From the NCBI GenBank assembly GCA_025464005.1, contig JAODBO010000144.1, forward strand, positions 62,001 through 126,000: DNA of 64,000 nucleotides. The letters run 5' to 3'. A program made the translations under genes and the position numbers. Positions 10,297 through 20,534 of this stretch are shown here, in pieces; the first letter of the stretch is position 1, and every line of letters begins with the position of its first letter. The notes beneath the pieces are model-generated. The model was given only the letters and a program-made list of their open reading frames with translations. It made no database searches and was not told the origin of the DNA. This stretch comes from Acidimicrobiaceae bacterium. GTDB taxonomy: Bacteria > Actinomycetota > Acidimicrobiia > Acidimicrobiales > Bog-793.

Positions 10297-10767
10297 ATGA
10301 GCCGCAGCGTGTTCGACCGGAGCCCGCATGGCGCGTCGGAGCCCAAGCTGCGGCTGCGAAGGCGGACGACCGCTAGCGCGGATCGAACGCCGATCTTGCC
10401 AACGACCCCGCTGGGCGTTCGGGCCGGCAGCGTCATCGCGTGGATGACACAAGGAGAGTGCGTCTCTCGACAAGAGATCGACTGGTTCCCGCGCGAGCGA
10501 GAGTCTGCCGATGAGGCGAAGGCCGTATGCGCCGAGTGCGACGTTCGCGAGAGGTGCCTCGCACAGGGGATCGTGCGCCATGAGTTCGGCATCTGGGGCG
10601 GTACCACCGAACGCGAGCGGGACGGACTACGCGCGCTGCTAGCGAGCTCGCAATTCACTCCAGGAGTCACGGACGAGAGCGCCGAGGCGACCGAAGCGCA
10701 GATCCTGCCCTTCACCGATCTCGCGAGCCCATCCGGCCGGCCCGCGCGGTCAGACCTTCGTCATTGA
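10297..10767 (+). CDS. WhiB family transcriptional regulator
   Basis: Four Cys pattern GEC...CAECDVRERC and GIWGGTTERER motif; exact start uncertain. Confidence 0.9.
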   Translation: MSRSVFDRSPHGASEPKLRLRRRTTASADRTPILPTTPLGVRAGSVIAWMTQGECVSRQEIDWFPRERESADEAKAVCAECDVRERCLAQGIVRHEFGIWGGTTERERDGLRALLASSQFTPGVTDESAEATEAQILPFTDLASPSGRPARSDLRH

Positions 10768-10970
10768 GCAGGGAGGAGAACGCGCCGCGACGTGGTCCGA
10801 ATGCCGTGGGCGCGCCTCGTCTGACACTCACCGCGATCTCGACTTTGCAGCGTCCGTAACGTCGCTCCCGCCGACGCTCCCGTCAGCGTCCTCGACCGGC
10901 GGCTCGCAGGGACAGACGCCGTGCTCGGTGATACTCCCAGCTAGCTATGTCCGGGTTGGATCCCGGACCT

Positions 10971-11028
10971 AGCACGAGACCCAGCGCACCAGATCCAGGG
11001 CAACAGATCGAGCGCACGAGATCTAGCG
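10971..11028. repeat. 14-bp tandem repeat (AGCGCAC[C/G]AGATCN), three units plus partial units
   Basis: AGCACGAGACCC | AGCGCACCAGATCC | AGGGCAACAGATCG | AGCGCACGAGATCT | AGCG. Confidence 0.8.
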
Positions 11029-11098
11029 TTCCCAGGTAGTCGAGGATCGTCCCCCGGCGGAGCGGATCCTCGGACTCCCGTCGGACGGAGGACACCGG

Positions 11099-11986
11099 AT
11101 GTCGATGCACGGTGGTGATGGCCGAAGCCCGGAGCAGGCCCACGACCTCGTTTCCGAGCCGAGCGGGTTGCACGGGCGCGTCGCGGTAGTCACCGGCGTC
11201 AGTCGCCGGCAAGGCATCGGATTCGCGATCGCGAGGCGTCTGCTCGCGGACGGGGCCGCTGTCGTCGTGCACTCCTGGGCTGCCCACGACGCGGAGCAGC
11301 CGTGGGGCGCTGATCCGGGCGACCCGGAGGCACTCCTCGCCGAGCTCACCGAGACGGGCGGATTGCTCGCCCACGTCGAGGCGGACTTCCTGGACGCGAC
11401 AGCGCCGGCGACGGTGGTCGCCACGGCCCTCGAGCGCTTCGGCGCCGTCGACATCCTGGTCTCCAACCATGCTCGCAGTTCGAGGCAGAGCCTCGAGGAG
11501 CTGACCGCGAGCGAGCTCGACGCATCCTGGGCCGTCAACGCCCGCGCCACCGTGCTGCTGGCGCAGAGCTTCGCCGCACGCCACGACGACCAGCGAACCG
11601 GCGGCAGGATCGTCCTGCTCACCTCAGGTCAGCATCTCGGGCCGATGCCGGGGGAGCTGCCCTACGCGATGACCAAGGGCGCGACCCATCAGTTGACGGC
11701 CAGTCTCGCCGATCATCTCGCAGGCCGGCGGATCACGGTGAACTCCGTCAACCCCGGACCCACCGACACGGGCTGGGCGAGTCCCGTGACGGCGGCGAGG
11801 ATCCGCAGTGCCATGCCGTTCGGCAGGTGGGGCACGCCGGACGACGCTGCTCGCCTCGTCCGGTGGCTCGTGAGCGACGAGGCCCAATGGATCACGGGTC
11901 AGGTCATCAACTCCGAGGGCGGCTATCGACGAGCAGCGAGCCAGCCTCGTCCCGACCGGATCCCGCCGCAGCCGAGCGATCGGTAG
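11099..11986 (+). CDS. SDR family oxidoreductase
   Basis: VAVVTGVSRRQGIGFAIARRL nucleotide-binding motif; YAMTKGA catalytic YxxxK; VNSVNPGPTDTGW. Confidence 0.9.
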   Translation: MSMHGGDGRSPEQAHDLVSEPSGLHGRVAVVTGVSRRQGIGFAIARRLLADGAAVVVHSWAAHDAEQPWGADPGDPEALLAELTETGGLLAHVEADFLDATAPATVVATALERFGAVDILVSNHARSSRQSLEELTASELDASWAVNARATVLLAQSFAARHDDQRTGGRIVLLTSGQHLGPMPGELPYAMTKGATHQLTASLADHLAGRRITVNSVNPGPTDTGWASPVTAARIRSAMPFGRWGTPDDAARLVRWLVSDEAQWITGQVINSEGGYRRAASQPRPDRIPPQPSDR

Positions 11987-14159
11987 CCGAGCTCGCGGGG
12001 GTGGCCGTCGTGTTGACGAGCAGCAGGCGCGCGAGGGGTCGAGGAAGCCACCAGTTCCACCGCCCGAGGACGGATATGAGCGCCGGGACGAGGAGGGCGC
12101 GAACGACGGTGGCGTCGAGGAGGATCCCGGCCCCGAGCCCTGTCGCGAGCACCTTGATGTCGGTGTCGGGGGCCGATGCCAGCGACGCGAATGCGAGGAA
12201 CAGGATCAGCGCGGCGCTCGTGACGAGGCGCCCCGTGCGGCCGACCCCCTCGACGACTGCTTCGTCGGTCCGGCCGAGCCGGTCGTACTCCTCGCGGATC
12301 CTGCTCAAGATGAAGACTTCGTAGTCCATCGAGAGGCCGAAGAGAAACGCGAAGACCATAAGGGGAAGCCAGAAGGTGATGGCACCCGTCGCAGGGATGT
12401 TGAACACCGTCGACGAGCCGTGGCCCTCCTGCCAGAACCAGGTGAGGAGCCCGAAGGTCGCGGCGAGCGAGACGAGGTTGAGCAGCACCGCCTTCGTCGC
12501 GAGCAGCAACGACCGAAATGCGCGGGTGAGGAGCACCAAGGTGAGGAAGGCGATGAGTGCGAACATGAGCGGGAAGTTGCCGAACACCGCGTGGCTGTAG
12601 TCCTGCTCGATCGCGCCGAGCCCGGTCACTCCGACGACGCCCGGCACGTGAAGAAGCGCGTCTTCGGTGGCGCGCACGGGCGCCAGCGTTGTGTTGTTGA
12701 CGGTCTCCACCGCCGGGATGGCGATGACGTCACTCATGGCGCCCCGGCTTCCGCTCGCTCCTGAGGCCAACACCGCCGTCGTGATGCCGTCGATCCGCTG
12801 CAGTCGCGCGTCGACGGCTCGGGCGGTACTCCTCTTGGTCAGCACCTCGATGGGGGTCAGAACACCGCTCGGGACGCCGCCGGTGAGCAGCGTCGAGTAG
12901 GCCTGGCGCGCCGGTCCTGTCTTCGCGAAGGCCGAGGCGCTCGTGTCTCCGACCTTCAGCCCGAACACCGGGATAATCGCGATGGCGAGTGTCGCAACGG
13001 CGACACCCGTGGCGAGCCAGCGGTGGCGGGTCACACCGCGCGCCCAGGCGCTCCATGCACGGCTCGCGTGATCCTCGTGGCGTATCCGGGGCCAGTCGAT
13101 CCGCGGACCGATGCCCGCGAGCAGGGCGGGGAGGAGCGTGTTGACGACCAGGATCGACACGAGGGGGATGAGCATGCCGCCGATGCCGGTGCTCCGCAGG
13201 CCCGGCACGGGGAGGACGATGAGCGCGAGGAGCCCGATGGCGACCGTCAGGCCCGAGAGGAGCACGGCTCGCCCGGCCGTCTCGACCGCCCGCACCACGG
13301 CGGCGGTGTTGTCCGCCCCCCGGGCACGCTCCTCCCGCCAACGAGTCACGAGCAACAGTGAGTAGTCGATTGCTATGCCCAGACCGACGAGGGCGATGAG
13401 GAACTCGACGATGAAAGACACCTGTGTCACATAGGTGAGGCCGAGGACGACGAGGAACGTCGCGAGGATCGACACGGCCGCGATGAGCAGGGGCACAAAG
13501 GCGAGCAGCGACGCGAACACGAACGCGAGGACGACGAGAGCGCCGCCGCCGCCGATGATCGTTTCGAGCAGCACGCCGGGGCCCTTGCTCGATCCTCCCG
13601 AGGAGAGTTGGTTGAGACCGGTGAGACCCACCGCATAGCCCGGCAGGGCCCTCGTGAGGACTGCTTGCGCCTGTGTCGTGCGCGGGTCGAGGCCGAAGCC
13701 ATTCGCCGGGGGCGTGAACAGGAAAGCAAAGGTGCTTCGCCCGTTCGACGTCACGAACCGCCCGTCGCCGGTCACCGCGAGGTCGACGACTCGCGAGCTC
13801 GGCTCGACGCGGCGCACCGCCTCGAAGCCCGCGGCGATGGTTGCGGCGTCGGAGCGCACGCTCTGTCCGGCCGGGACGGTTACGACGAGGATGCTCGGCG
13901 AGCTGTCGCCGCCGTTGCCGTAGATGTGCTGGATCTTGAGCGCCGTCTCGTAGCCGGGCTGGCCGGGCAGCGAGAAGTCGGTGGTGAGTCGGCTGGACAC
14001 CTTCGACGCCGCGCCGCCGCCGGCCACGAGGACGATCAGCCAGGCGACTACGACGAGCCGCCGGTGATGCGTCACCCAGGTCGCGAGGCGACCGAGCGCA
14101 GTTCGCGGGCCCTCCTGGACGCTCTCCCGGGGCAGTTGACGAGGCGGCGCGATGCTCAT
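11907..14159 (-). CDS. MMPL (RND-type) family transporter
   Basis: Two six-TM repeats, GLGIAIDYSLLLVTRWREE and FGLSMDYEVFILSRIREEYDR motifs; start taken at MSIAPPRQL. Confidence 0.93.
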   Translation of the reverse strand: MSIAPPRQLPRESVQEGPRTALGRLATWVTHHRRLVVVAWLIVLVAGGGAASKVSSRLTTDFSLPGQPGYETALKIQHIYGNGGDSSPSILVVTVPAGQSVRSDAATIAAGFEAVRRVEPSSRVVDLAVTGDGRFVTSNGRSTFAFLFTPPANGFGLDPRTTQAQAVLTRALPGYAVGLTGLNQLSSGGSSKGPGVLLETIIGGGGALVVLAFVFASLLAFVPLLIAAVSILATFLVVLGLTYVTQVSFIVEFLIALVGLGIAIDYSLLLVTRWREERARGADNTAAVVRAVETAGRAVLLSGLTVAIGLLALIVLPVPGLRSTGIGGMLIPLVSILVVNTLLPALLAGIGPRIDWPRIRHEDHASRAWSAWARGVTRHRWLATGVAVATLAIAIIPVFGLKVGDTSASAFAKTGPARQAYSTLLTGGVPSGVLTPIEVLTKRSTARAVDARLQRIDGITTAVLASGASGSRGAMSDVIAIPAVETVNNTTLAPVRATEDALLHVPGVVGVTGLGAIEQDYSHAVFGNFPLMFALIAFLTLVLLTRAFRSLLLATKAVLLNLVSLAATFGLLTWFWQEGHGSSTVFNIPATGAITFWLPLMVFAFLFGLSMDYEVFILSRIREEYDRLGRTDEAVVEGVGRTGRLVTSAALILFLAFASLASAPDTDIKVLATGLGAGILLDATVVRALLVPALISVLGRWNWWLPRPLARLLLVNTTATPASSATDRSAAAGSGRDEAGSLLVDSRPRS

Positions 14160-14190
14160 GACGGGCTCCGTTCGTCGGCGCTTGCTCTTG

Positions 14191-14230
14191 GCAGAACGGT
14201 TCTGCATCGAACTATCCCACAACGAACTAT
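14191..14230. promoter_or_regulatory. Palindrome GCAGAACGGTTCTGC and direct repeats CGAACTAT between mmpL-like and marR-like genes
   Basis: Perfect 7-bp arms with 1-nt centre (14191-14205); CGAACTAT at 14208-14215 and 14223-14230. Confidence 0.55.
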
Positions 14231-14275
14231 GCTCTACAAGAGTGATATCGCTTCAGTCCAAGGCCAACGTGCTCC

Positions 14276-14806
14276 ATGGCTGACATCCCCATGCGTGGCA
14301 TCCAGCCGTTCGGGAAGTCCGTCGGCTTCATGCTCTCCCAGCTCGGTCTCGTCGTCTCCCGCCAGTTCGGCGACGTGATCGGTGCGGTCGAGCTCGAGCC
14401 GAGGCAGTTCGCCGTCATGCGGGCGATCGACGCCGCCGCCGGCCAGCCACAGAACGCGATCGCGGAGCGGATGCAGATCCCCACCAGCTCAATGGTGTCG
14501 ATCGTCGACCAGCTCGAAGCGCGGGGACTCGTCGAGCGCCGGCCGCACGAGTCCGACCGCCGGACGCGCACCTTGCACCTCACAGTCCTCGGCGGGGAGG
14601 TCCTCGCCCGGGCCATGGTCCTCGCGCTCGACTACGAGCGGAGGATGTGCGACGGCCTCGACGCGGCCGTTCGCGAGTCGCTGCTCGAGTCGCTGGCGCA
14701 TATCGCCGCAAATCTCGACACGCCGCCCGGGGTCCACCCCGACGTCGAGGCCGGCGCCGGAAAGCCCTTGTGGAGCGACGAGATGGAGCCGCTCGGCGAG
14801 CCGTAA
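14276..14806 (+). CDS. MarR family transcriptional regulator
   Basis: wHTH: QNAIAERMQIPTSSMVSIVDQLEARGLVERRPHESDRRTRTLHLT. Confidence 0.9.
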   Translation: MADIPMRGIQPFGKSVGFMLSQLGLVVSRQFGDVIGAVELEPRQFAVMRAIDAAAGQPQNAIAERMQIPTSSMVSIVDQLEARGLVERRPHESDRRTRTLHLTVLGGEVLARAMVLALDYERRMCDGLDAAVRESLLESLAHIAANLDTPPGVHPDVEAGAGKPLWSDEMEPLGEP

Positions 14807-14880
14807 CCGCAAACGCTCCCACGTCCTCTAGCCTTATGGCGCACGACCGGTCCGGGCGAGCGACGAAGGGATTCGACTAG

Positions 14881-15549
14881 ATGGAGCACTTCCTGGCGAC
14901 GTGGGGCTATCTCGCGCTATTTGGCGCGACGCTCCTGTCCTCCCTCGGCGTGCCCGTGGGCTCCGAGATCGCGATCGGCTACGCGGGCGCTCTCGCGAGC
15001 GGTCAGCTCGTCACGACGGGCCACGACCACCTCAATCTGCTGCTCGTGATCCTCGTAGCGGTGGCCGGCGAGCTGGTCGGCTCGTCCATCGGCTATGCGA
15101 TCGGCCTGCTCGGCGGACGGCCGCTCGTGGACCGGCTGGGCAAGTACGTGCTGCTGACGCACAAGGACCTCGATCGGGCCGAAGCGTGGTTCGACGGACG
15201 GGGGGAGTCCGTCGTCTTCTTCGCCCGGCTCATCCCGCTCGTGCGCTCGTTCATCTCGCTCGCCGCCGGACTGGCCGAGATGGCGCGTCTCAAGTTCGCG
15301 CTGTACACCGTGCTCGGCTGCGCCATCTGGTGTGCCGCGCTGGCGGCGATCGGCTACAGCCTCGGCAGCAGCTGGCACCGGGTGATCAAGGACTTCAGCT
15401 ACGCCGGCTATGTCGCCGCCGCGCTCGTGGTGTTGGCGATCGCCGTCATCATCTATCACCGTGTGATCACGATCAGGCGGGAGCGGTTGGTCGGCGCAAC
15501 AGTCGGGACGACCCCTGCGGTCGCTCGCGACGACGCTCGTCAGCTCTGA
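14881..15549 (+). CDS. DedA family membrane protein
   Basis: GVPVGSEIAIGYAGAL and FFARLIPLVRSFISLAAGLAEM motifs. Confidence 0.92.
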   Translation: MEHFLATWGYLALFGATLLSSLGVPVGSEIAIGYAGALASGQLVTTGHDHLNLLLVILVAVAGELVGSSIGYAIGLLGGRPLVDRLGKYVLLTHKDLDRAEAWFDGRGESVVFFARLIPLVRSFISLAAGLAEMARLKFALYTVLGCAIWCAALAAIGYSLGSSWHRVIKDFSYAGYVAAALVVLAIAVIIYHRVITIRRERLVGATVGTTPAVARDDARQL

Positions 15550-15649
15550 CGGTTCCCGCGAGCTCGTCCTCGCGGATCGACCACCGAGCCGGGCCGTGCA
15601 GAAGCCAGGTATCCCCGTCTTCCGCGGATCAGAAGCGAACCTCTACGGA

Positions 15650-16117
15650 TCACAAGCCGCTTGGGCGTGCGCGTACCTGAGCCGGGCCCGCTCTCGGCAG
15701 ATCAGACGCGGGGCTCGCGCGCTCTGAGCCCGGGCTCGGCGGGCCCGTCAAGGCGCGCTCACCGAGCTGGTCGATGATGGAGAATGCCGTGACGAGGCGC
15801 GTGCGGATCGCCCTCAGCACGGGAGCGAGCGGCAGGTCATTGACGGCAGCGGCGCTTATCGCGGGCTCGCCCTCGTCGCGCAAGAGCTCGAGGCGCGTGA
15901 TGACGAGCTTGCCGGCTTCGACCTCGAAGCGGATGCGCATCCGCGGATGACCCGGGAGCACGGCGTCCACGAGGACCGGTGTCCGGACCGCGAGGCCGTT
16001 GCGGAGTCGGTCGGAGCTGATGGGCTCGTCGGTCGGGAAGCGGTAGTGCGCGGTGAGGAGGTCGGTCACCGGGAGCGCTGTTGGTGCGTCTGTCTTGGAC
16101 ACTCGCGACTTCGACAT
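15650..16117 (-). CDS. Hypothetical protein
   Basis: ORF with plausible composition; no recognised domain. Confidence 0.4.
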   Translation of the reverse strand: MSKSRVSKTDAPTALPVTDLLTAHYRFPTDEPISSDRLRNGLAVRTPVLVDAVLPGHPRMRIRFEVEAGKLVITRLELLRDEGEPAISAAAVNDLPLAPVLRAIRTRLVTAFSIIDQLGERALTGPPSPGSERASPASDLPRAGPAQVRARPSGL

Positions 16118-16262
16118 CTAGAACCGGCACACTCGGTCGCTCGACACTGCGACGTTGCCACGGCTCCGGCACAGCCGAGGTTCTATCAGGGCTACTACGG
16201 CAACGCCGACCACGACATTTAGCCCGGCCAGACCTTGAGCCCGGCACGAGCTCGAGCGGCGC

Positions 16263-16634
16263 TCAGAGGAACGGCGCAGGGCCGCCGTCGGCCTCGGAGG
16301 GACCGAGCGTCGCGTGCTCGCGGATGACCGCCTCGACGGCGTCGGGGTCGTCCGGCGTCAGGAACGGTCGCACCCGCCGACCCAGATCGAGGATGAGGGC
16401 CACCTTCTTCGTCGGACGCCTCGGGTCGAGGCTCGCCCAGTACCGCGGATTGCCCGTTCCCCAGATACGCCACTTGCCGCTCAAGAGATCCATGTCGATG
16501 CGGCGCACGGACCGGATCGAGGAGTAGGCGATGTGCTTCGTGCCCCAAGGGAAGTAGTAGCCGCGGACGCGGATCTCGTCACCCGTGCACTCGATCCAGC
16601 GATCCCGGTACTCGACGGAGCCGCTCATCTTCAC
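16263..16634 (-). CDS. Small PH-like/hypothetical protein
   Basis: Beta-rich sequence YYFPWGTKHIAYSSIRSVRRIDMDLLSGKWRIWGTGNPRYWASLD resembling bacterial PH-type proteins. Confidence 0.55.
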   Translation of the reverse strand: MKMSGSVEYRDRWIECTGDEIRVRGYYFPWGTKHIAYSSIRSVRRIDMDLLSGKWRIWGTGNPRYWASLDPRRPTKKVALILDLGRRVRPFLTPDDPDAVEAVIREHATLGPSEADGGPAPFL

Positions 16635-16714
16635 AGCCTGGCACGGGTTGGTGTGCTGGCGTGCACCTCAGCTCGTGTGCGCCGAAGGGCGTAGTCACCA
16701 TAGGCTCGGACGAC

Positions 16715-18421
16715 ATGACGGACGATGTTCGAACTGCCGGGCGGAGCGTCGCCTCCGGGTCGCCCCTCGCCATCGGAATCGACTTCGGGACCGAGTCGGG
16801 AAGGGTGCTGATCCTCGACCTCGGGAGCGGCGAGGAGCTCGGGGTCGCAGAGGTCCGTTACGCGCACGGCGTCATCGAGGACGCGCTGCCGGGCTCGCGC
16901 GAGCCGCTCGGCTACGACTGGGCGCTCCAGCACCCGCTCGACTACGTGGAGGTCGTCGAGCGCGGCGTACCCGCCGTGCTTCGCTCGACGGGCGTCGACC
17001 CGGCGCGTGTCGTCGGGCTCGGCATCGACTTCACCTCGTGCACCGTCCTGCCGACGACCGCGGACGGCACGCCGCTGTGCACGATCGAGAAGTGGAGCGG
17101 GCGCCCCCACGCCTGGCCGAAGCTGTGGAAGCACCACGCTGCCCAGCCTTACGCGGATCGCCTCACGCAGGTCGCGATCGAGCGCGGGGAGCTCTTCATC
17201 GATCGCTACGGCGGACGGATCTCGTCGGAGTGGTACTTCCCGAAGCTGCTCCAGCTCTTCTACGAGGACCGTGAGGTCTATGACGCCGCGGACGCCTTCG
17301 TCGAGGCCGCTGACTGGATCGTCTGGCGCCTCACCGGGTCAAGCGTGCGCTCGAGCTGTGCAGCCGGCTACAAGGCCTTCTGGTCGCAGGAGGAAGGTCT
17401 TCCCCCGAAGGAGTACTTCCACGCGGCATACCCCGATCTCGTCGATCCCGGAGCGAAGCTCGGCTCGGACTTCGCCCCGCTCGGCACGCGCGCCGGCTTC
17501 GTTCGCGAGGAGGTCGCGCTGCGTCTCGGCCTGCCTCCTGAGGTCGCGGTCGCCGTGGGCAACGTGGACTCGTTCGTCTCGCTCCCGGGCGCGGGCGTCG
17601 AGCGCCCCGGCACGTTCGTCATGGTGGTCGGCACCTCGATCTGCGACATGGTGGTGCATCCCGACGAGATCCTGCTCCCCGGGATCACCGGCGTCGTGCG
17701 TGACGGCATCCTGCCCGGCCTCTACGGCTACGAAGCCGGCCAACCGGCCGTCGGCGACATGCTCGCCTGGTACGTCGACCGACTGCTCGGCGTGCCTGGC
17801 GACGACCGAGCGGACCGCTACGCAGAGCTCGAGGCCGCCGCGGGGACGCTGGCGCCCGGCTCGAGCGGGCTCGTCGCCCTGGACTGGTGGAACGGCAACC
17901 GCTCGGTGCTCGCCGATGCGGACCTCTCCGGTGCGATCGTCGGCCTGACGCTAGCGACCGCTCCCGAACAGATCTACCGGGCGCTGCTCGAGTCGATAGC
18001 GTTCGGCACGCGCCGGATCGTCGACAACTTCGACGGTCACGGTCTCGCCGTCGACCGGATCGTCGCCTGCGGCGGTGTAGCGGAGAAGAGCCCCGTGCTG
18101 ATGCAGCTCCTCGCGGATGTCACCGGTCTGACCGTCGATGTCCCGAGCTCGCCACAGATCCCGGCCCGCGGCTCGGCGATGTTCGGCGCAGTCGCCGCCG
18201 GGCTTCGCCGCGGCGGCTTCGACGACATCGCCTCCGCCGTCGCGGCGCTGCGGCCCGCGACGGCTCGCTCGTACCGGCCCGACAGCGCCGCCGGGGTCGT
18301 CTACGGCGAGGTGTACGAGATCTATCGCGGCCTCCACGACGTCCTCGGACGGGACCACGTCGGCTGGATGCATGCGCTCAAGCTGATCAGCCACCGATCG
18401 GCCCCGCCGGCCGGCGCGTAG
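16715..18421 (+). CDS. araB: L-ribulokinase
   Basis: FGGY kinase; GIDFGTESGRVLI, GLGIDFTSCTVLPTTADGTPLC; AraB-type length and context. Confidence 0.9.
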   Translation: MTDDVRTAGRSVASGSPLAIGIDFGTESGRVLILDLGSGEELGVAEVRYAHGVIEDALPGSREPLGYDWALQHPLDYVEVVERGVPAVLRSTGVDPARVVGLGIDFTSCTVLPTTADGTPLCTIEKWSGRPHAWPKLWKHHAAQPYADRLTQVAIERGELFIDRYGGRISSEWYFPKLLQLFYEDREVYDAADAFVEAADWIVWRLTGSSVRSSCAAGYKAFWSQEEGLPPKEYFHAAYPDLVDPGAKLGSDFAPLGTRAGFVREEVALRLGLPPEVAVAVGNVDSFVSLPGAGVERPGTFVMVVGTSICDMVVHPDEILLPGITGVVRDGILPGLYGYEAGQPAVGDMLAWYVDRLLGVPGDDRADRYAELEAAAGTLAPGSSGLVALDWWNGNRSVLADADLSGAIVGLTLATAPEQIYRALLESIAFGTRRIVDNFDGHGLAVDRIVACGGVAEKSPVLMQLLADVTGLTVDVPSSPQIPARGSAMFGAVAAGLRRGGFDDIASAVAALRPATARSYRPDSAAGVVYGEVYEIYRGLHDVLGRDHVGWMHALKLISHRSAPPAGA

Positions 18422-18497
18422 CCTCGACCGATGACGTCGCCGCAGCGCGTCGCCGCGTGACTCCACAGCATCGCAAGGCGAGTCGGACAGGAGAGCC

Positions 18498-19187
18498 GTG
18501 CTAGAAGAACTACGTCACGAGGTGCTCGATGCCAATCTCGCGCTTCCCGCCCGCCGGTTGGTGACCCTTACGTGGGGAAACGTGAGCGGCATCGATCCTG
18601 AGCGGGGTCTCGTCGTGATCAAGGCCAGCGGCGTCGCCTACTCCTCCATGACGGCGGCGGACATGGTGGTCGTCGACCTCGACGGCAAGGTCGTCGAGGG
18701 GTCACGGCCCTCCACCGACACCCCTACCCACCTCGCTCTCTACCGTGGCTTTCCCGAGCTCGGCGGTGTCGTGCACACCCACTCCACCTGGGCGACCGCC
18801 TGGGCCCAAGCCGAGCGCCCGATCCCGATCCTCGGGACCACCCACGCGGACCTCTCGCCGATCGCTGTCCCTCTCGCACGCGCGCTGACCGACGAAGAGG
18901 TGGAGGGCGAGTACGAAGCGAACACGGGAGCAGTCGTCATCGAGGCCTTGGGTACGCACTCGACCGACGAGGTCCCCGGCGTGCTCGTGCCGTCGCACGG
19001 TCCCTTCGTCTGGGGTCCCAGCCCCGCGGCTGCCGTCGAGAACGCCGTGACGCTCGAGGAGATCGCTCGCATGGCGCTGCTGACGGAGCTGCTCCGGCCC
19101 AACGGGCCGCCGCTCTCCAAAGCCGTGCGCCGCAGGCACTTCGAGCGCAAGCACGGGCCCGGCGCCTACTACGGTCAGCTTCCGTGA
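18498..19187 (+). CDS. araD: L-ribulose-5-phosphate 4-epimerase family (class II aldolase)
   Basis: [42 protein letters not shown] metal-binding His, C-terminal HGPGAYYGQ. Confidence 0.92.
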   Translation: MLEELRHEVLDANLALPARRLVTLTWGNVSGIDPERGLVVIKASGVAYSSMTAADMVVVDLDGKVVEGSRPSTDTPTHLALYRGFPELGGVVHTHSTWATAWAQAERPIPILGTTHADLSPIAVPLARALTDEEVEGEYEANTGAVVIEALGTHSTDEVPGVLVPSHGPFVWGPSPAAAVENAVTLEEIARMALLTELLRPNGPPLSKAVRRRHFERKHGPGAYYGQLP

Positions 19188-20497
19188 CGACGACTCCGTG
19201 CCCCGGGTGCGGCCTGCTCCACGAGGTCTCCACCGAGCAGGTAGTCGTCGCTCGTGACGCGCGCCAGCAGCTAGGGGCCTACGTGGACGCCAAGGGGTGG
19301 CGTCGACTTCTCGTGGTCGCGGACGCCAACACGGCGGAGGCCCTCGGGGACGAGCTCGCGGCGGATCTCGCGGCCGCCGGGCACGAGGTCGCCACGCAGA
19401 GGTTCGCCGCACGTGAAGGGCTGCTCGCCGACGAGGACGCGGTGGGTGCGGTCCGTGACGCGCTCGCGGCGGCGCGGCCCGACGGCGTGCTTGCCGTCGG
19501 CTCGGGCGTCATCAACGACGTGACGCGCTATGCGACGTTCCTCGAAGGCCAGGGTTACGTCTGCGTGCCGACCGCTCCCTCGATGGACGGCTATGCCTCG
19601 AGCGTCGCGGCGATGCAGTTCGACGGCGTGAAGATCACCCTCCCCACGCACGCACCCCTCGCGGTCTTCGCCGACCCGGCCGTGCTCAGCGCCGCGCCGC
19701 CGGAGATGATCCGCTGGGGCTTCGGCGACCTGATCGGCAAGGCCGCCGCACGCTTCGACTGGGTGCTCGCGAGCGGTCTCTCGGACGAGCCGTTCTGCGA
19801 GATCGTCGAGGCCCGTGTTCTCGTCCCGCTCACTCGCTGCATCGAGGGTGTGGAGGAGCTTCTCGCCGCGGACGAGGAGGCCGTCGTGGCTCTCACCACC
19901 GGCCTGATCGAGTCCGGGCTCGCAATGGCGATGATGGGCAACTCGCGCCCTGCGAGCGGCTGCGAGCACCATGCCTCGCACTTCTGGGACCTGCTCGCGT
20001 ACCGCGGGCTGCGAGAGCATGCGCCGCACGGGCTGCAGGTCGGCTACGCGACGCGCTTTGCCACGGCGGTGCAACGAGCGTCGCTCGACCGTCTCGGGGA
20101 TCCGCTGCTCGTCCCGGCCGGTGGGGGAGGCGGCCCGGAGGAACAGAAGTGGTTCGGCGAGCAATACCTCGCCCTCGGGCCGGTCCGCGACGAGAAGCAG
20201 ATGTGGTTCGCCCGCTACGGCGATGGATGGCCCGGCACGCCCGAAAAGGTCGCGGACCTCGCCCGGCGACTTGTGTCGGCGGCATCGATCTTCGATCGGG
20301 TGGGGCACGCGCTCGACCTCGCTGGCTTCCCGGCCGACGCCGGGTACCTCGGCGTCGACGAGGTGGCGTTGCGGGCTACCTTCCGGTACGCGAACCGCCT
20401 GCGGAGCCGGTTCACCGTGCTCGACCTGCTCGAGAGCCAGCTTCACCTCGACGACGTGCTCGACGAAGTGCTGCCCGTGGCCCTCGCCGCGAGCTGA
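19184..20497 (+). CDS. araM: sn-glycerol-1-phosphate dehydrogenase-like protein (AraM/EgsA family)
   Basis: [41 protein letters not shown]; 4-bp overlap with araD. Confidence 0.87.
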   Translation: MTTTPCPGCGLLHEVSTEQVVVARDARQQLGAYVDAKGWRRLLVVADANTAEALGDELAADLAAAGHEVATQRFAAREGLLADEDAVGAVRDALAAARPDGVLAVGSGVINDVTRYATFLEGQGYVCVPTAPSMDGYASSVAAMQFDGVKITLPTHAPLAVFADPAVLSAAPPEMIRWGFGDLIGKAAARFDWVLASGLSDEPFCEIVEARVLVPLTRCIEGVEELLAADEEAVVALTTGLIESGLAMAMMGNSRPASGCEHHASHFWDLLAYRGLREHAPHGLQVGYATRFATAVQRASLDRLGDPLLVPAGGGGGPEEQKWFGEQYLALGPVRDEKQMWFARYGDGWPGTPEKVADLARRLVSAASIFDRVGHALDLAGFPADAGYLGVDEVALRATFRYANRLRSRFTVLDLLESQLHLDDVLDEVLPVALAAS

Positions 20498-20534
20498 TCT
20501 GCTATTTACTCGGTACCGAGAAGGAGGCGTCACG

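Noticed and set aside
10883-11584. 233-aa minus-strand ORF over the 14-bp repeat region
   Set aside because: Largely antisense to the SDR gene and without domain features
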